A stretch of 43,597 bases of DNA from a virus, in the IMG/VR virus record IMGVR_UViG_3300017734_000018, positions 1 to 43,597 of that record. The stretch is one strand, 5' to 3'. Each line of letters opens with the position of its first letter. Position 1 is the first letter of the stretch. Positions 1 through 9,726 of this stretch are shown here, one piece after another. The notes below the pieces were generated by a model, which saw nothing but the letters and a program-made list of their open reading frames with translations, had not been told where the DNA came from and made no database searches. The translations under genes and the position numbers were made by a program.

Positions 1-359
1 GCATATACTACAAAGAACTGGAAAGAACCTGCTGATGGAGCATTTGAACCTGCAAGCAATGCAGTAATGGTCGTGTCAGCAGTTGTGACATTTGTGATGC
101 CGTTTACTGTGGTAGTAGTGGCACCTAATGTTTTAGCGCCATTAATATCAGCAGTACCAAGCATGTCAACGTCACCACCTGTTACACCGTAGCTTACTGC
201 GTTAGCACCACCGACAGTGGCTGCAGCAGTACACTCAGAGCCAGCAGCAAGAACCACACAATTGTTTGGAACTACACCGATTTCGTGAGTTGAGCTAGTT
301 GTAAGACTACCGTGAGCAATCACGGCAGTCTCAATACGAACTGGAGCTTGTAAAGCCAT
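1..359 (-). CDS. Partial virion-associated protein downstream of capsid (cut by left edge)
   Basis: This frame starts at ATG 359 behind a GGGAG ribosome site and stays open to base 1, so at least 119 residues are visible and the C-terminus is missing. The visible part is rich in Ala, Gly, Thr and Val and has short beta-prone stretches, an N-terminus MALQAPVRIETAV, and no membrane segment. It lies 14 nt downstream of the major capsid gene on the same strand. A gene in this position often encodes a head decoration or fibre protein, but I do not recognise a specific family, so that role is inferred from position only. Confidence 0.75.
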   Translation of the reverse strand, partial: MALQAPVRIETAVIAHGSLTTSSTHEIGVVPNNCVVLAAGSECTAAATVGGANAVSYGVTGGDVDMLGTADINGAKTLGATTTTVNGITNVTTADTTITALLAGSNAPSAGSFQFFVVY

Positions 360-373
360 TGGTTAATACTCCC

Positions 374-1447
374 TTATGCCAAGTTGTATTTAGCAGTAAC
401 AAGAGCTTCTGGGCGAAGTATCTTCCTACCGTAAAGGTGCATACCACGAACAATGTCAGCGAAGCTGTCAGGGTCACGGTAAGTTTCAGTCTTGTTGATT
501 TGCTCAGCAGTTGCTACAGCAGAATCATGACCAGCTACAATCGCCCCATAGTTAGCGTTTTGGTTTGCTGTACCTGTGGTTGCAGAACCAGTACCAACTG
601 AAGGCAGGTTGCTTGAAGTGTATACACGGAAACCGTGGAAGTTATTCAAGACCAGACCATTACGTAGTCCACCTGCTTCACCGAAGTCTGAATTAAAGAG
701 GCGTGAATCCTCGTCACGAAGTACTTCCATGAACACTGGGTCAACTACCAGCCACCTTCCTTGAGTATCAACTTGCTGTTGATCCAAGAGGCGAGCCATA
801 CGAGCAACAACCATTGCTGGTGAAGCGTATGCTGTTGGAAGGGCTGTGGCACCAGGCAAACGTGCTGCAACTGGAATCGAGTGATCACCAGCAGAGCCTG
901 TTGTAATGTTACCAAAGTCACCTTTTTTCAGTTTCATGCTTGAAAGCAATTCATCTGAACCGGCAGTAGTTACTGCTTTAGTGCCGTTTACTTGGTCATT
1001 GACAGTATCGGCATCTGTGTGCAAAGCTGATTGCTTGTAGCCAGCCAAGTAACCAAGAACTTCTTGGTCGTGCTGGTCAGCCAAACGATAAGCTGCACGG
1101 TTGGTTGCAAGATCCATGAAATTGACATGGGAATGGGCTTCCTCGATATCGTCGATTTTAAAGGCAAAATAGTTAGCTTTATCAACGACTAATGAGAAAT
1201 CCTCATCATCAAGATCTTGTGCTGAGATGTTAGTACCACGAGCGTATGAGCTTACGGAAATCTCAGGTTCTTTAATAATTTTGACCGTATCCCCTTGGGC
1301 TGCGATCTCTCCGAAATAATCAGAGTTGGTGATGTCACCACATACAGTACTCTTGCGGAAAGCAAGCTGTACTTTTTTAGAGTAGATTACGGAACTAAAG
1401 TTGCCGTTTGGCAAGTTACCGTATCCCCCTGCTGTTGTAAAAGCCAT
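374..1447 (-). CDS. Major capsid protein
   Basis: The 357-residue protein begins MAFTTAGGYGNLPNG and has the size and composition of an HK97-fold major capsid protein of marine podoviruses. It has an N-terminal arm, a region around residues 40-110 (GDITNSDYFGEIAAQGDTV) typical of the coat E-loop and P-domain, and a long alpha/beta remainder with no membrane segment. ATG 1447 follows a strong GGAGG site 9 nt upstream. The gene sits directly after the scaffold gene, as in T7-like head modules. It has its own upstream promoter (see 1732-1759), which fits a need for very high expression. The role is assigned from family resemblance and gene order. Confidence 0.88.
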   Translation of the reverse strand: MAFTTAGGYGNLPNGNFSSVIYSKKVQLAFRKSTVCGDITNSDYFGEIAAQGDTVKIIKEPEISVSSYARGTNISAQDLDDEDFSLVVDKANYFAFKIDDIEEAHSHVNFMDLATNRAAYRLADQHDQEVLGYLAGYKQSALHTDADTVNDQVNGTKAVTTAGSDELLSSMKLKKGDFGNITTGSAGDHSIPVAARLPGATALPTAYASPAMVVARMARLLDQQQVDTQGRWLVVDPVFMEVLRDEDSRLFNSDFGEAGGLRNGLVLNNFHGFRVYTSSNLPSVGTGSATTGTANQNANYGAIVAGHDSAVATAEQINKTETYRDPDSFADIVRGMHLYGRKILRPEALVTAKYNLA

Positions 1448-1762
1448 AGTAAATCCTCCATGATATTTGGCTTAATAAATAAAACCCACACAAGGTGCTT
1501 AAGGTTAATCGAGTTATGTGTGAGTTTCGGGATACAAAGCTTAAACACCTATAAAGAGGCTGATTGTTTTTTAGGGTGCGTATTGTATCCAGTCGGCCAA
1601 CCAGATATTTAACGGGCCTATACTTAATCAGGTAGTTCTTATTTTGTTTAGACTTTATGTAGTAAGGTTTGGGAAAGGTTTATAGTATAAGAGGTAGTCT
1701 AAAAAGAGGCTCTTAAAACTATACGTACTTAGTTATATGTACAAGAAAGGATTTGTCAACAC
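1448..1762 (-). promoter_or_regulatory. Non-coding leader between scaffold and capsid genes
   Basis: I see no convincing gene in this 315-base gap. It holds a minus-strand promoter next to the scaffold stop codon and then a leader of roughly 270 nt before the capsid ATG. Inside the leader is a perfect 8-bp inverted repeat, TTTAGACT at 1647-1654 and AGTCTAAA at 1696-1703, separated by 41 nt. A looser GGTG...CACC pairing lies around 1495-1550. No clear T-tract terminator is visible. The leader may stabilise or regulate the capsid mRNA. Confidence 0.55.
1732..1759 (-). promoter_or_regulatory. Sigma70-like promoter for the capsid gene
   Basis: Read on the minus strand, TTGACA (1754-1759) is followed after 16 nt by TATAAC (1732-1737) and then TA. 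The -35 box lies a few bases beyond the scaffold stop codon, and the predicted start is near 1725. The same -10 pattern, TATAACTA or TACAACTA, recurs at 12212, 16656 and, on the plus strand, at 31135. This suggests a shared promoter class read by host RNA polymerase. Confidence 0.7.
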
Positions 1763-2704
1763 CTATCGTGCACTACCACTAAGATCATACACGAATTTCC
1801 CTGTTCGCATAGCCTTAGTAATTTCTGCTTCACGAGATTCAAACTCTCTGGCTGACATCTTAGCAACCTCTGACTCTCTAATCATGGAGCCAGCTTCAGT
1901 AGGATCAACTTTAGTTCTTGAACCTTTGCCAATAGTTTTGGCTGCTGCCTTAGTCTTAGCCTTTTTAGCTTGAGGAGTTTCTCCGCTGTCAATCTTATAG
2001 AGATCAATCACTCTAACCACTGAGTCAGGATCGTCCATGTTTTCGTATAAGGCATCACGTACCCATTTCGGTTGTGCTTCTGCCCAAGAGTGAAACTCGT
2101 CTGATTCTCTTAGCTTATCAAAGTCAGGATGAGATTCTCTAATCTTACTCTCAGCTGTCTTACGCTCTGCCTCATACTGTATTTCATCTAACTGAGACAA
2201 CCTATCTTCAGCTTTCTTAAACATCTCTTGAGCTTTTTTAGCAGCGATAGTCTCAACGATACCAGCTACGTCAGGATATTCTTTAGCCCAATTCTCAATG
2301 TCTTCATCTGACTTTGGTGGAACGATAGACTCTTTACGCATTCTATCTTCAAAGCTGCTAAACTTTTCTTCCCACTCTTTTTCTTTTTGCTGCATATGAC
2401 GGCGTAGGTCACCATAGCGTTTCTTAAAAGACTTTTCCTCAGAGCTTAGGTCTGAGTCATCTTCTTGTGCTTCAACTTCAATGTTGGCTTCTTCTTGTTG
2501 GGTATCACCCGTGGTCTGTACTTCGGTTGCCTCAAGTCCCTCGCCATCGGATTCCTCTTCGACGGTTTCACCTCTGGCCTCCGCTTCTAGTTTAGCAATC
2601 TCTTTTTCTTCATCTTGTATACGTTTACGTTTAAGTTCGTAGTTATAACCTCGATCAACAAAACCTGCTGTCTTTGGGCTTTCTACTTGTGTTAGTTCAG
2701 GCAT
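1763..2704 (-). CDS. Scaffolding protein
   Basis: The 313-residue protein is highly charged, with a strongly acidic stretch (about residues 30-90) and long predicted coiled-coil segments rich in Glu, Lys and Gln (about residues 85-190). The C-terminal part is Lys-rich (AKKAKTKAAAKTIGKGSR). These are the hallmarks of phage scaffold or capsid assembly proteins, which template procapsid assembly and then leave. Its place immediately upstream of the capsid gene, in transcription order, supports this. The ATG at 2704 has an AAGGAGA site 6 nt upstream. The family is assigned from composition and synteny, since scaffold sequences diverge fast. Confidence 0.85.
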   Translation of the reverse strand: MPELTQVESPKTAGFVDRGYNYELKRKRIQDEEKEIAKLEAEARGETVEEESDGEGLEATEVQTTGDTQQEEANIEVEAQEDDSDLSSEEKSFKKRYGDLRRHMQQKEKEWEEKFSSFEDRMRKESIVPPKSDEDIENWAKEYPDVAGIVETIAAKKAQEMFKKAEDRLSQLDEIQYEAERKTAESKIRESHPDFDKLRESDEFHSWAEAQPKWVRDALYENMDDPDSVVRVIDLYKIDSGETPQAKKAKTKAAAKTIGKGSRTKVDPTEAGSMIRESEVAKMSAREFESREAEITKAMRTGKFVYDLSGSAR

Positions 2705-2773
2705 ATCTTTCTCCTTATGTTGGGGCCAGCGGAATGCTGGGTAGCCTTATCTTTCTTTGGAATGCCTAGGGGT

Positions 2774-3010
2774 TTAACGTGATCCTAAGCCAGCACGTTT
2801 CATTTGGGGTTGTTCTGTATCTGGTTGTTGTACTGGGGCTGCTTCTACTGGAACATCCCTAGGAAAAAGACCTTGCATCTCAGGGAAGAGTTTACCTAAA
2901 GCATCTCCTATAGGTGTCTCAGGTACTCTTCTAAGAACTGATTTATCTTCCTCAGGTAAATTTAAAAACCTATTCAGAACTACTTCTTTGTATTCTTCAA
3001 TACCTTCCAT
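2774..3010 (-). CDS. Conserved small head-module protein
   Basis: This is a 78-residue acidic protein starting MEGIEEYKEVVLNRFL. The ATG at 3010 overlaps the stop of the preceding large gene as TAATG, so translation is probably coupled. An upstream in-frame TTG at 3022 also exists but is less likely. The N-terminal half is helical with the pattern LNLPEEDKSVLRRVPETPIG, and the C-terminal half is Pro/Gln-rich and probably disordered. Similar short proteins occur next to scaffold genes in marine phages. I do not know a function. Confidence 0.7.
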   Translation of the reverse strand: MEGIEEYKEVVLNRFLNLPEEDKSVLRRVPETPIGDALGKLFPEMQGLFPRDVPVEAAPVQQPDTEQPQMKRAGLGSR

Positions 3011-6000
3011 TACTTGATCCAATCTTTTTCTAGTCTATTAACCATTGCCTTGTAGGTAGTATAAGCGTTATCAAGCATATCCTTTTTGATATACTCAACA
3101 GACTTATCAACCTGAGATCCAATCCAGTCCCAGTCTTTATGATCAGATGGAATAGATGCAACAATCTGAGGAGCTACTCTGTAATACTTTTCTACCTCTT
3201 CTGGTATACCCACTAAGTAAGTATCTCTAAAGTTTCTTAGGGTAGTCAATGTCGGTCCATTATCCGCTTCACCTCTACGTTCAACAATAGCTGTAGTCAG
3301 GAAGCAACCACCGCTATCTGAAGCCTCATTAGCATTGTCTGTATTAGAACTATCTCCAGCAGCCGACTCATTAGCCCGTCTGTTAGCTGTAGCTACGTAG
3401 TGATCTGTTAAGGCAGGGTTAGCCGCCAGAGATTCTTTCTCTCTATCTGACAAGTGATTAGTTACGTTAGCACTTGTGTTAGGATTAGTCTTATCTAGTC
3501 GAGTAGACTTGTTATTACTTGTAGAAGGTTTTGCAGCAGGCTTTGCTGCGGGTTTTGCTGTAGGCCTTGCCTTAGGTCTAACTGTTGTTGCCCCTGGTTT
3601 AAATACGTTTACTGTCTCACCCTTATCACTGGTTGAAGTTCCCACAAAAGTACCGCCTAAGTCTTCACCTCTGATTGGACCTTTTCTTACAATAGAACCG
3701 TCATCGTCAACAGTGGCACCCTTATACCCTGGGCTTTCTGCTATAATGTACTCGTTGACGTTTTCTTTACCTTTATCACTTAAGTCTTTGAAGTCAATAA
3801 CAGCATCCTCAGGTGCATCTATACTTGTAGCAGCTTCAATAGCGTTGTTAAATCTTCTAGTACCTTTAGCTACGTACTCGTCAAGTGTGTCAACAACCCC
3901 CGGGGCATTTTTAATAAAGTTGTCTATTTCAGTTTGGATAGCTGTAGCATCCTCGTCTTTACCTAAGAACTCAGCCATCTGTAGGTTTGCTTGGGCCTTA
4001 GAAACAGCAGTAAGTTGTCCTGCAGCATTAGCCATACCAAGACCAAGACCTAAGAATGGATTAATAGCAGTAGCTACAATTCCAGCGCCTTGAGGTATTT
4101 TAGTGGCCCCTTCTAGTGCATCCTTAGCCCCTTGAAGAGGATCTTTTAGATTGACACCACTGTCCTCGTATAGAGCTTGAACACCTTCAGGAGTATTGGG
4201 ATCTACCTTTGTTCTAATGTCTATGTCATCAGTTTGATCTTTGTCATCACTTGTTGCAACACCCTCAGTAGTTACCTCTGGTGCTGCCTCTTCTACACCA
4301 AAGTTAAGTTTAGTTCTGTTATCTGGGGTATCTTCAAGGAACTCACCAAAGTCAGCTGGAACAGTGCTAATCGGTCTACCATTCAAGATAAGGACGGATA
4401 TTCTTCTGCCATCCTTGTGGATGTAAAAGGTTGTCTTCATACCACTTTCACCAGTAGGTGTCGCATCTGGTGTAGTAGTTGTCGTTGTTGAAACAGGAAT
4501 AGCTGTTGTTGGAGCTTGTTCCATAGTTGTGTCTAATCCATAGATCTTATTTGGATCTGTAACAGTCGGTGTGCTTACCTGTGGTACTTGAGGTGTAGTA
4601 GGTGGCGTTGGGGCTGCTGAGACAGGATTTCCGAATGGATCTAACTGCTGGCCTTTGTAAGTTGTTCCTACAGAAACACCTTCAGCTGCTTTAAGAGGTT
4701 CTTTGTACATCATAGCTTGCTGCTGGTACGGATCAGTAGGAGCCATCTGTTGACCTACCATACCACCCATAGCCATACCAGTCGGTTCTTCTGCTGACAT
4801 AACTTCTTGAAGTAAAGCCATCTCATCATCTGTTAGTTCATCATCATCTGGAATTGTCTCACCACCTATACGACCATTGACTTCCATCTGAGCAAGGTCA
4901 GTCTTAGCCTGAGAACGTAAGTCTTCGAAGAACTTAACACCATAGTATCGAGTAACGTCAGCAGGAACTACATACTCACCTTCGGACAGCATAGCTGGGA
5001 TATCATCTCGTACTTCTTTAGGTGTTGATCCTGGTGGTACTTCATTCCCTGATACTGGATCAATTTCGTCTACATCACCACCAAGAGCATAACCAGCACG
5101 GCTAGACTTAAACACTACATCCATTTGATCTTTCATTGCCATACCGCCTTCGTTAAATTTTTGCGCAGAACCCATGCCCTCTGGTGCTGATGCTGTAGCA
5201 TCTACCTCAATATAGTCGTACAGTGGGTGTTCTTTCTTACCTACTCTAATAGTTCCTATTTGATCACCAAGTGTAACGTCACCTACTGTAGCAGGACGTA
5301 GATTTGGCTGAGGTACTTCTTCTTTAATTTTTCCCGTATCTTTATTTTTACGTTTTACTTTCTTGGTAAGTCTGTCCATGCGAACAGGGCCAACAAACTG
5401 TGTATCTAAAGTATAGAAGTGACCTTTCTTACCACTCATACTTTGAACAGCAACAATAGGATGGTCTAAAGATCTTTTTCCTTCATCTGTTACCATACTA
5501 AATCTTTCAGGTTGAAGCAGGTTAGTACGAACTTCTGGTCCTGTATTACCAGTAGCAGCCTTATAGTTTGCCTTCATGTCAGCTATAGTTAAGGAAGGAC
5601 CATCATAAAGGTTGGCACGGGCTACAGACTTATTGCTCTGCCCAAATGTTGTTTTCTTTTGAGAGGGGCGAGCAGATACAAATAAGTTTTCAAAGGTTTC
5701 ATTGCTTACATCTTTAGGAGCACCCTTACCCATCATAATGTAATTACCGAACTCAAGGTCTAACTCGATGTCAGCATCTTGAAGCATACCAACAAACCTA
5801 TCCCCTTTGTAACCTTTCTTAGAGGGGTCAAAGAACTTACCAGGTCCAGGCATAATACTTCCAGCTGTTTCAGCAGACATAGCTCTCCCTAACCTAGGGT
5901 CTAAGTCAGCAGCCAAATCCTCTGAGGGACGAAGAATAGCTTCACCTGTTTTTTTAACTTCTTTGCTAGTAGACTTAACTGGAGTCATTACCTCTTCAAA

Positions 6001-7407
6001 GGTATCTTTCTTTCGGATAGAACCTACACCAAATGCAGAAGTAGTGCTTGTATCGATCTCATACTGAGAAGCTTTATTCTTTAGAGCCTTTAGTCCTTTA
6101 GATCCGAACTTAATCGCTAAACCACCAAGAGCTATCATAGCAGCCTCAGTTGCAGCGGACTTCCCAGCCTTATTTAATTCCTCTCGAATGTAGTTATAGT
6201 TGCGTTCTTCTTCAGGTTTAGTATATTCATCTATAACATTAACTATGTTACCCCCAGCCTCATAGAAAGGAACTAGAGTTTCACCTGCTTTATCTAGGCC
6301 TGCCATAAGTTCTTCTTCAGAAACATTTTCCTTTAGGAAGGAACCAAAGCCACTAAAATCAAACGCACCTTCTCCTCTAAAACCAGGTCTACGAGAAAAG
6401 GGGCTAGTCTTCTTTAAGGGTGGCGTAGCTAGAGTAGTATCTTTCTTTTCAGTTTCAGTAGGGTTAGTCGATGGAGCCGAAAAGTTTAAGTCACCCATCT
6501 GATTTGATAAACCAAAAGTATCTTCTGACACCATACCCCCTTCGTTGAAACCTAACTTAATTTTAATCTTATCTAAAAAGGACTCTTTATAAGAAGGTGC
6601 TTGAGGTGGCTCTCCTGACTCAGTAAGTATATCTTGAGCAGCTTCCATTAACTTTATATAAGGCTCATACTTTTTAACTAAAAATTTTGACCTGTCTTCG
6701 GGTTTCTTTTTTATTAATTTTTGAAACTCTTTTATTCTATTTAAATCTACTTTGTCTAAGTCAGAAGCAGGATCTTCCCCTCTAAGAATAGAATTAGCTA
6801 CATCATCAAACATCTCTGTAGTGCCTTCATGTGATTCTCCAGAAGCACCTATCAAAGCATTGAAAGCTCTCTTTCCGTATTTTTCTTGAAACTTTCTTTG
6901 ACCAGCTAATGGCCCACCTGGGTCATTGTTTATTTCCTCAATAATTCTATCAAATCCTCTATGAGACATTTCATGTGACCAAGTACGGGGGTTAGCTGTA
7001 TCAACGTCTGTTACAATAGAGTCAGGGGTTGTTGCTGAGGCAACCTCACTGGGAACACCCTCTGCTTTTAGCAATGAGGTAGCTTTTTTTTGGGATATAT
7101 TAGACGGAACATAAAAGGCGTTATCCTTTATATCCAGACCAACTATTTTTTCTGAAAAACCTTCGGGTACTGTAAGGTTAGTTACTTTATCTCTTTCGTA
7201 CCCCTTAAAACCTAAGCGAGCAATAGGATTCCAAGACATGGATGGATCAAACTCTGCCCTAGATTCTACGGTAGCTAGGCTGTATTGTCTTTCTGGATCA
7301 CTGATTCTACGTCTAGGTGTTATAGACGTTTCAGGAGCAGAAGATTTCTTTTCCCCTAATCCCTTTGGTCTAGGTTTTGGTCTTAAGGATTTTTTAGGAG
7401 CCGCCAT
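3010..7407 (-). CDS. Large multidomain virion-module protein with HExxH motif and C-terminal CFI-box
   Basis: This 1465-residue protein is the largest in the window. Residues 1-40 are basic. Residues 145-149 read HEMSH, a zincin-type HExxH motif in the context RTWSHEMSHRGFD, with further acidic and His residues around 192-202 (ESHEGTTEMFDD) that could supply a third ligand. The middle has the marine-phage motifs NEGGM (twice) and DDIPAMLSEGEYVVPADV followed by TRYYGVKFFEDLR. A Thr/Pro-rich and then a Lys/Pro/Ala linker precede the last 100 residues, which begin GGCFLTTAI (Cys 1368) and contain LRNFRD, matching what I know as a CFI-box C-terminal domain. It lies between the portal-linked small gene and the scaffold gene. 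It could be a head or ejection component or a processing factor, and peptidase activity is unproven. Confidence 0.75.
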   Translation of the reverse strand: MAAPKKSLRPKPRPKGLGEKKSSAPETSITPRRRISDPERQYSLATVESRAEFDPSMSWNPIARLGFKGYERDKVTNLTVPEGFSEKIVGLDIKDNAFYVPSNISQKKATSLLKAEGVPSEVASATTPDSIVTDVDTANPRTWSHEMSHRGFDRIIEEINNDPGGPLAGQRKFQEKYGKRAFNALIGASGESHEGTTEMFDDVANSILRGEDPASDLDKVDLNRIKEFQKLIKKKPEDRSKFLVKKYEPYIKLMEAAQDILTESGEPPQAPSYKESFLDKIKIKLGFNEGGMVSEDTFGLSNQMGDLNFSAPSTNPTETEKKDTTLATPPLKKTSPFSRRPGFRGEGAFDFSGFGSFLKENVSEEELMAGLDKAGETLVPFYEAGGNIVNVIDEYTKPEEERNYNYIREELNKAGKSAATEAAMIALGGLAIKFGSKGLKALKNKASQYEIDTSTTSAFGVGSIRKKDTFEEVMTPVKSTSKEVKKTGEAILRPSEDLAADLDPRLGRAMSAETAGSIMPGPGKFFDPSKKGYKGDRFVGMLQDADIELDLEFGNYIMMGKGAPKDVSNETFENLFVSARPSQKKTTFGQSNKSVARANLYDGPSLTIADMKANYKAATGNTGPEVRTNLLQPERFSMVTDEGKRSLDHPIVAVQSMSGKKGHFYTLDTQFVGPVRMDRLTKKVKRKNKDTGKIKEEVPQPNLRPATVGDVTLGDQIGTIRVGKKEHPLYDYIEVDATASAPEGMGSAQKFNEGGMAMKDQMDVVFKSSRAGYALGGDVDEIDPVSGNEVPPGSTPKEVRDDIPAMLSEGEYVVPADVTRYYGVKFFEDLRSQAKTDLAQMEVNGRIGGETIPDDDELTDDEMALLQEVMSAEEPTGMAMGGMVGQQMAPTDPYQQQAMMYKEPLKAAEGVSVGTTYKGQQLDPFGNPVSAAPTPPTTPQVPQVSTPTVTDPNKIYGLDTTMEQAPTTAIPVSTTTTTTPDATPTGESGMKTTFYIHKDGRRISVLILNGRPISTVPADFGEFLEDTPDNRTKLNFGVEEAAPEVTTEGVATSDDKDQTDDIDIRTKVDPNTPEGVQALYEDSGVNLKDPLQGAKDALEGATKIPQGAGIVATAINPFLGLGLGMANAAGQLTAVSKAQANLQMAEFLGKDEDATAIQTEIDNFIKNAPGVVDTLDEYVAKGTRRFNNAIEAATSIDAPEDAVIDFKDLSDKGKENVNEYIIAESPGYKGATVDDDGSIVRKGPIRGEDLGGTFVGTSTSDKGETVNVFKPGATTVRPKARPTAKPAAKPAAKPSTSNNKSTRLDKTNPNTSANVTNHLSDREKESLAANPALTDHYVATANRRANESAAGDSSNTDNANEASDSGGCFLTTAIVERRGEADNGPTLTTLRNFRDTYLVGIPEEVEKYYRVAPQIVASIPSDHKDWDWIGSQVDKSVEYIKKDMLDNAYTTYKAMVNRLEKDWIK

Positions 7408-7588
7408 TTACTTTATCCCTCAAGCGAGTCAAAGATCGTAGAGCACGTACTTCACCTTGAAGTCTGTATAGTTCCTCTACTTCTGTTCGTTGTTCTAGCT
7501 GTTTGTAAGCAAACTGGATGCGAACCTCTAACTCTTCTAGCATCGCATCCCAAGAGTCTTTGTTATTAACTACTAACTTTAAGTTCAT
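7394..7588 (-). CDS. Small coiled-coil protein after portal
   Basis: This is a 64-residue, mostly helical protein (MNLKLVVNNKDSWDAML...). Its ATG overlaps the portal stop as ATGA at 7585-7588, and its 3' end overlaps the next gene by 14 nt, so it is locked into a coupled translation chain. Heptad-like Glu/Leu/Arg spacing suggests a coiled coil. Comparable short proteins follow the portal gene in marine T7-like phages. The function is unknown. Confidence 0.75.
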   Translation of the reverse strand: MNLKLVVNNKDSWDAMLEELEVRIQFAYKQLEQRTEVEELYRLQGEVRALRSLTRLRDKVNGGS

Positions 7589-9717
7589 GCAGCACCTTGC
7601 TGCCCTGTATTACCTGAGAAGCCCTGTTCTCCTGGCTGAGGCGCTGTACCAGTTCCTATGTTACCACCCCCTGCTCCAGAAGTATCCTGTACTCTAGGGG
7701 CTGCTCCCGCTCCCTGAGGGCCACCCTGAGGTGAGGGTACACCTTGCTGAGGTTTTGCTTCAGGATTTTGAGCTTGGAACTCTTTTAGAAGTTCTGCTTG
7801 TAGTCTAGCATCAGCCATCGAGTTGACTACCTTATCGGGATCAAGATCCATAGACTTAGCAATCTCTCTGATAATGTAATCCATCTTAGAGAACGGAGCT
7901 AAAGTTGGATTCTGGGTAATCTGTAAGAACTGAAGTAAACGCTGGCTGCGAACTTCATTAGCCATTAAGCTTTCAGTACCTTGTGCTTTAACTTCTAAAT
8001 CACCTTTAATCTCTTGATCAAAATCAAACTGCATATTAAAGTTAAAGAAAGCTTTACCTAATGGAGAAAGTAAGTAATCGTCTACGTTCTTAACCACATT
8101 ACGAATAGAACCATTAGCAGCAGACATAAGCATACTAATACCGCTTGCAGTCCTACCAACACCGCTAACCCCTGTTTGACCATGTGCAAAAGACGGGAAC
8201 CCTGTTGATTCATCTGCTAATACCCTCGCCTTATCGAAGAGTTGCATGTTCTCATTAGATACATTGGGAAACTTGGTCCCAAAGATTCCTTGACCAGGCG
8301 CCCCTCCCTGTCTCCTAAACACCTTGCCAGGGTACACGGAGAGGTCTTGCCCTGGGACGAGATTTGTCTCGTCAACCTCGATGATAAGATTGCCAGATAA
8401 GGCGGCATTGTCAACTGCCATTCTCATAAAGCCATTCATCAAAGTCTGCGTATCGTCCATATTCTCAGCAATACCTACACCAAAGAAGCTGTAAGGATTA
8501 ACTTCGTAAGGTACAGCGTAGTAAGGAATGTAAGAAGGTGTAAATGGATTAAGAACTAAACGGAGAACCTGCCCATTGCAGATCCATACGTTTACAGAGA
8601 CTTGGTCCACATCTTCCATATCTTCTGGGATGTCTACGTTTTGATCCTTTAGAATCTCAGTATCCATGTAACCCCAGAACTCTAAGACTTCAAAGCGTTC
8701 ACTGCGTGACTCCTGCTCATCATCATCCATAGCTTGTTCCCACCACTCTTTAGTGTAGGATTCACCCATAGAGATTGCTGTATCAATAGAGTTTGTGCGG
8801 AAGAAAGGTCTGTTCTTAAGTGCTCTGAGTTGAGTACGAGACATCTTGTGACGCTCGATGATATACTCTGCGTCATCCATGTTAGATGCATCAGGATCTG
8901 GGTAGAAGTTCCATATAGAAACAGAGGAGCACTTAGGTACAGTCTTAATAAGAGGTGAGTAGTCTCCTTCTTCAGACCAGTTGGGGTACTCCTTGTCTAC
9001 AGCAAACGGACCTTTCATAATGCCTGTACCAAACAGTGCACACTCAAAGGCTGCTGTACGTAGTTCTTTTCTAGCGTTTGATTCCTCTAGTTGATCATGG
9101 ATCTTCTTCTCCATTTTCTTAGCGGAAATCATAGCTGGATGAAAAGTAATTTGAGTAGGTGACTCAGCTTCACCTTCCATAAGGTTTTCTTCTACGGGTG
9201 CTAGTTTTTCTTTTAGTCCAGCTAGTCTTTCTCTAAAATCTACAAGAGTTTCACCTGGCTCTAAGGTTGGAACGCCTTGATCCTCAGGGGCTTGTTGCTC
9301 ATTCATTTTCTTAACAGAGTCTTCTGTCTCAAGACGAACAGCTTCTGTTACACCATCGGGTAAGATAGTGGGGTCAATACTAATAGGAAACTTGTTAGCT
9401 CCAAAAAGAACTTCTACAATCTGACCGTAAGCAGCTAGAACTTTAGTCTTTGTGACTTTAACAAACACTCTAGACTTTTCAGTAGAGGTAAACTGGACAT
9501 CTGGTCCATACAGACCCCTGTAGTTTCTATAAGCTCTAATCCAGCGTTGCTCTTCTCCATTTCGAGCAGTCTCAGCTTTACTAAAACGTTGTTGGATATA
9601 ACCTACAATAGTACCTACTAGAGGATCACTAGTATCATTCTCTTCGGTATCCTCAATGTAAGATACTTCAGCATCTTCCATATAGACTTCTTCAGCTAAG
9701 ATGTCATCTTCTTCCAT
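7585..9717 (-). CDS. Portal protein (head-tail connector)
   Basis: The 710-residue protein has an acidic N-terminus. A region around residues 75-110 (FTSTEKSRVFVKVTKTKVLAAYGQIVEVL, quoted only in part here) is typical of large marine podovirus portals of about 700 residues. It has an alpha/beta body and a Gly/Pro/Gln-rich disordered C-terminus. The portal forms the dodecameric ring at one capsid vertex through which DNA is packaged and ejected. It lies directly downstream of the large terminase with a 9-nt gap. ATG 9717 has an AAGGA site. Assignment rests on size, order and characteristic sequence. Confidence 0.88.
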   Translation of the reverse strand: MEEDDILAEEVYMEDAEVSYIEDTEENDTSDPLVGTIVGYIQQRFSKAETARNGEEQRWIRAYRNYRGLYGPDVQFTSTEKSRVFVKVTKTKVLAAYGQIVEVLFGANKFPISIDPTILPDGVTEAVRLETEDSVKKMNEQQAPEDQGVPTLEPGETLVDFRERLAGLKEKLAPVEENLMEGEAESPTQITFHPAMISAKKMEKKIHDQLEESNARKELRTAAFECALFGTGIMKGPFAVDKEYPNWSEEGDYSPLIKTVPKCSSVSIWNFYPDPDASNMDDAEYIIERHKMSRTQLRALKNRPFFRTNSIDTAISMGESYTKEWWEQAMDDDEQESRSERFEVLEFWGYMDTEILKDQNVDIPEDMEDVDQVSVNVWICNGQVLRLVLNPFTPSYIPYYAVPYEVNPYSFFGVGIAENMDDTQTLMNGFMRMAVDNAALSGNLIIEVDETNLVPGQDLSVYPGKVFRRQGGAPGQGIFGTKFPNVSNENMQLFDKARVLADESTGFPSFAHGQTGVSGVGRTASGISMLMSAANGSIRNVVKNVDDYLLSPLGKAFFNFNMQFDFDQEIKGDLEVKAQGTESLMANEVRSQRLLQFLQITQNPTLAPFSKMDYIIREIAKSMDLDPDKVVNSMADARLQAELLKEFQAQNPEAKPQQGVPSPQGGPQGAGAAPRVQDTSGAGGGNIGTGTAPQPGEQGFSGNTGQQGAA

Positions 9718-9726
9718 AAGTATTCC

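Noticed and set aside
2640-2650. TATAACTA words inside coding sequence (also near 6190, 38770 and 41400)
   Set aside because: They mostly encode Asn-Tyr-type codons, lack a -35 box and lie within genes. They show that the octamer alone is not proof of a promoter.
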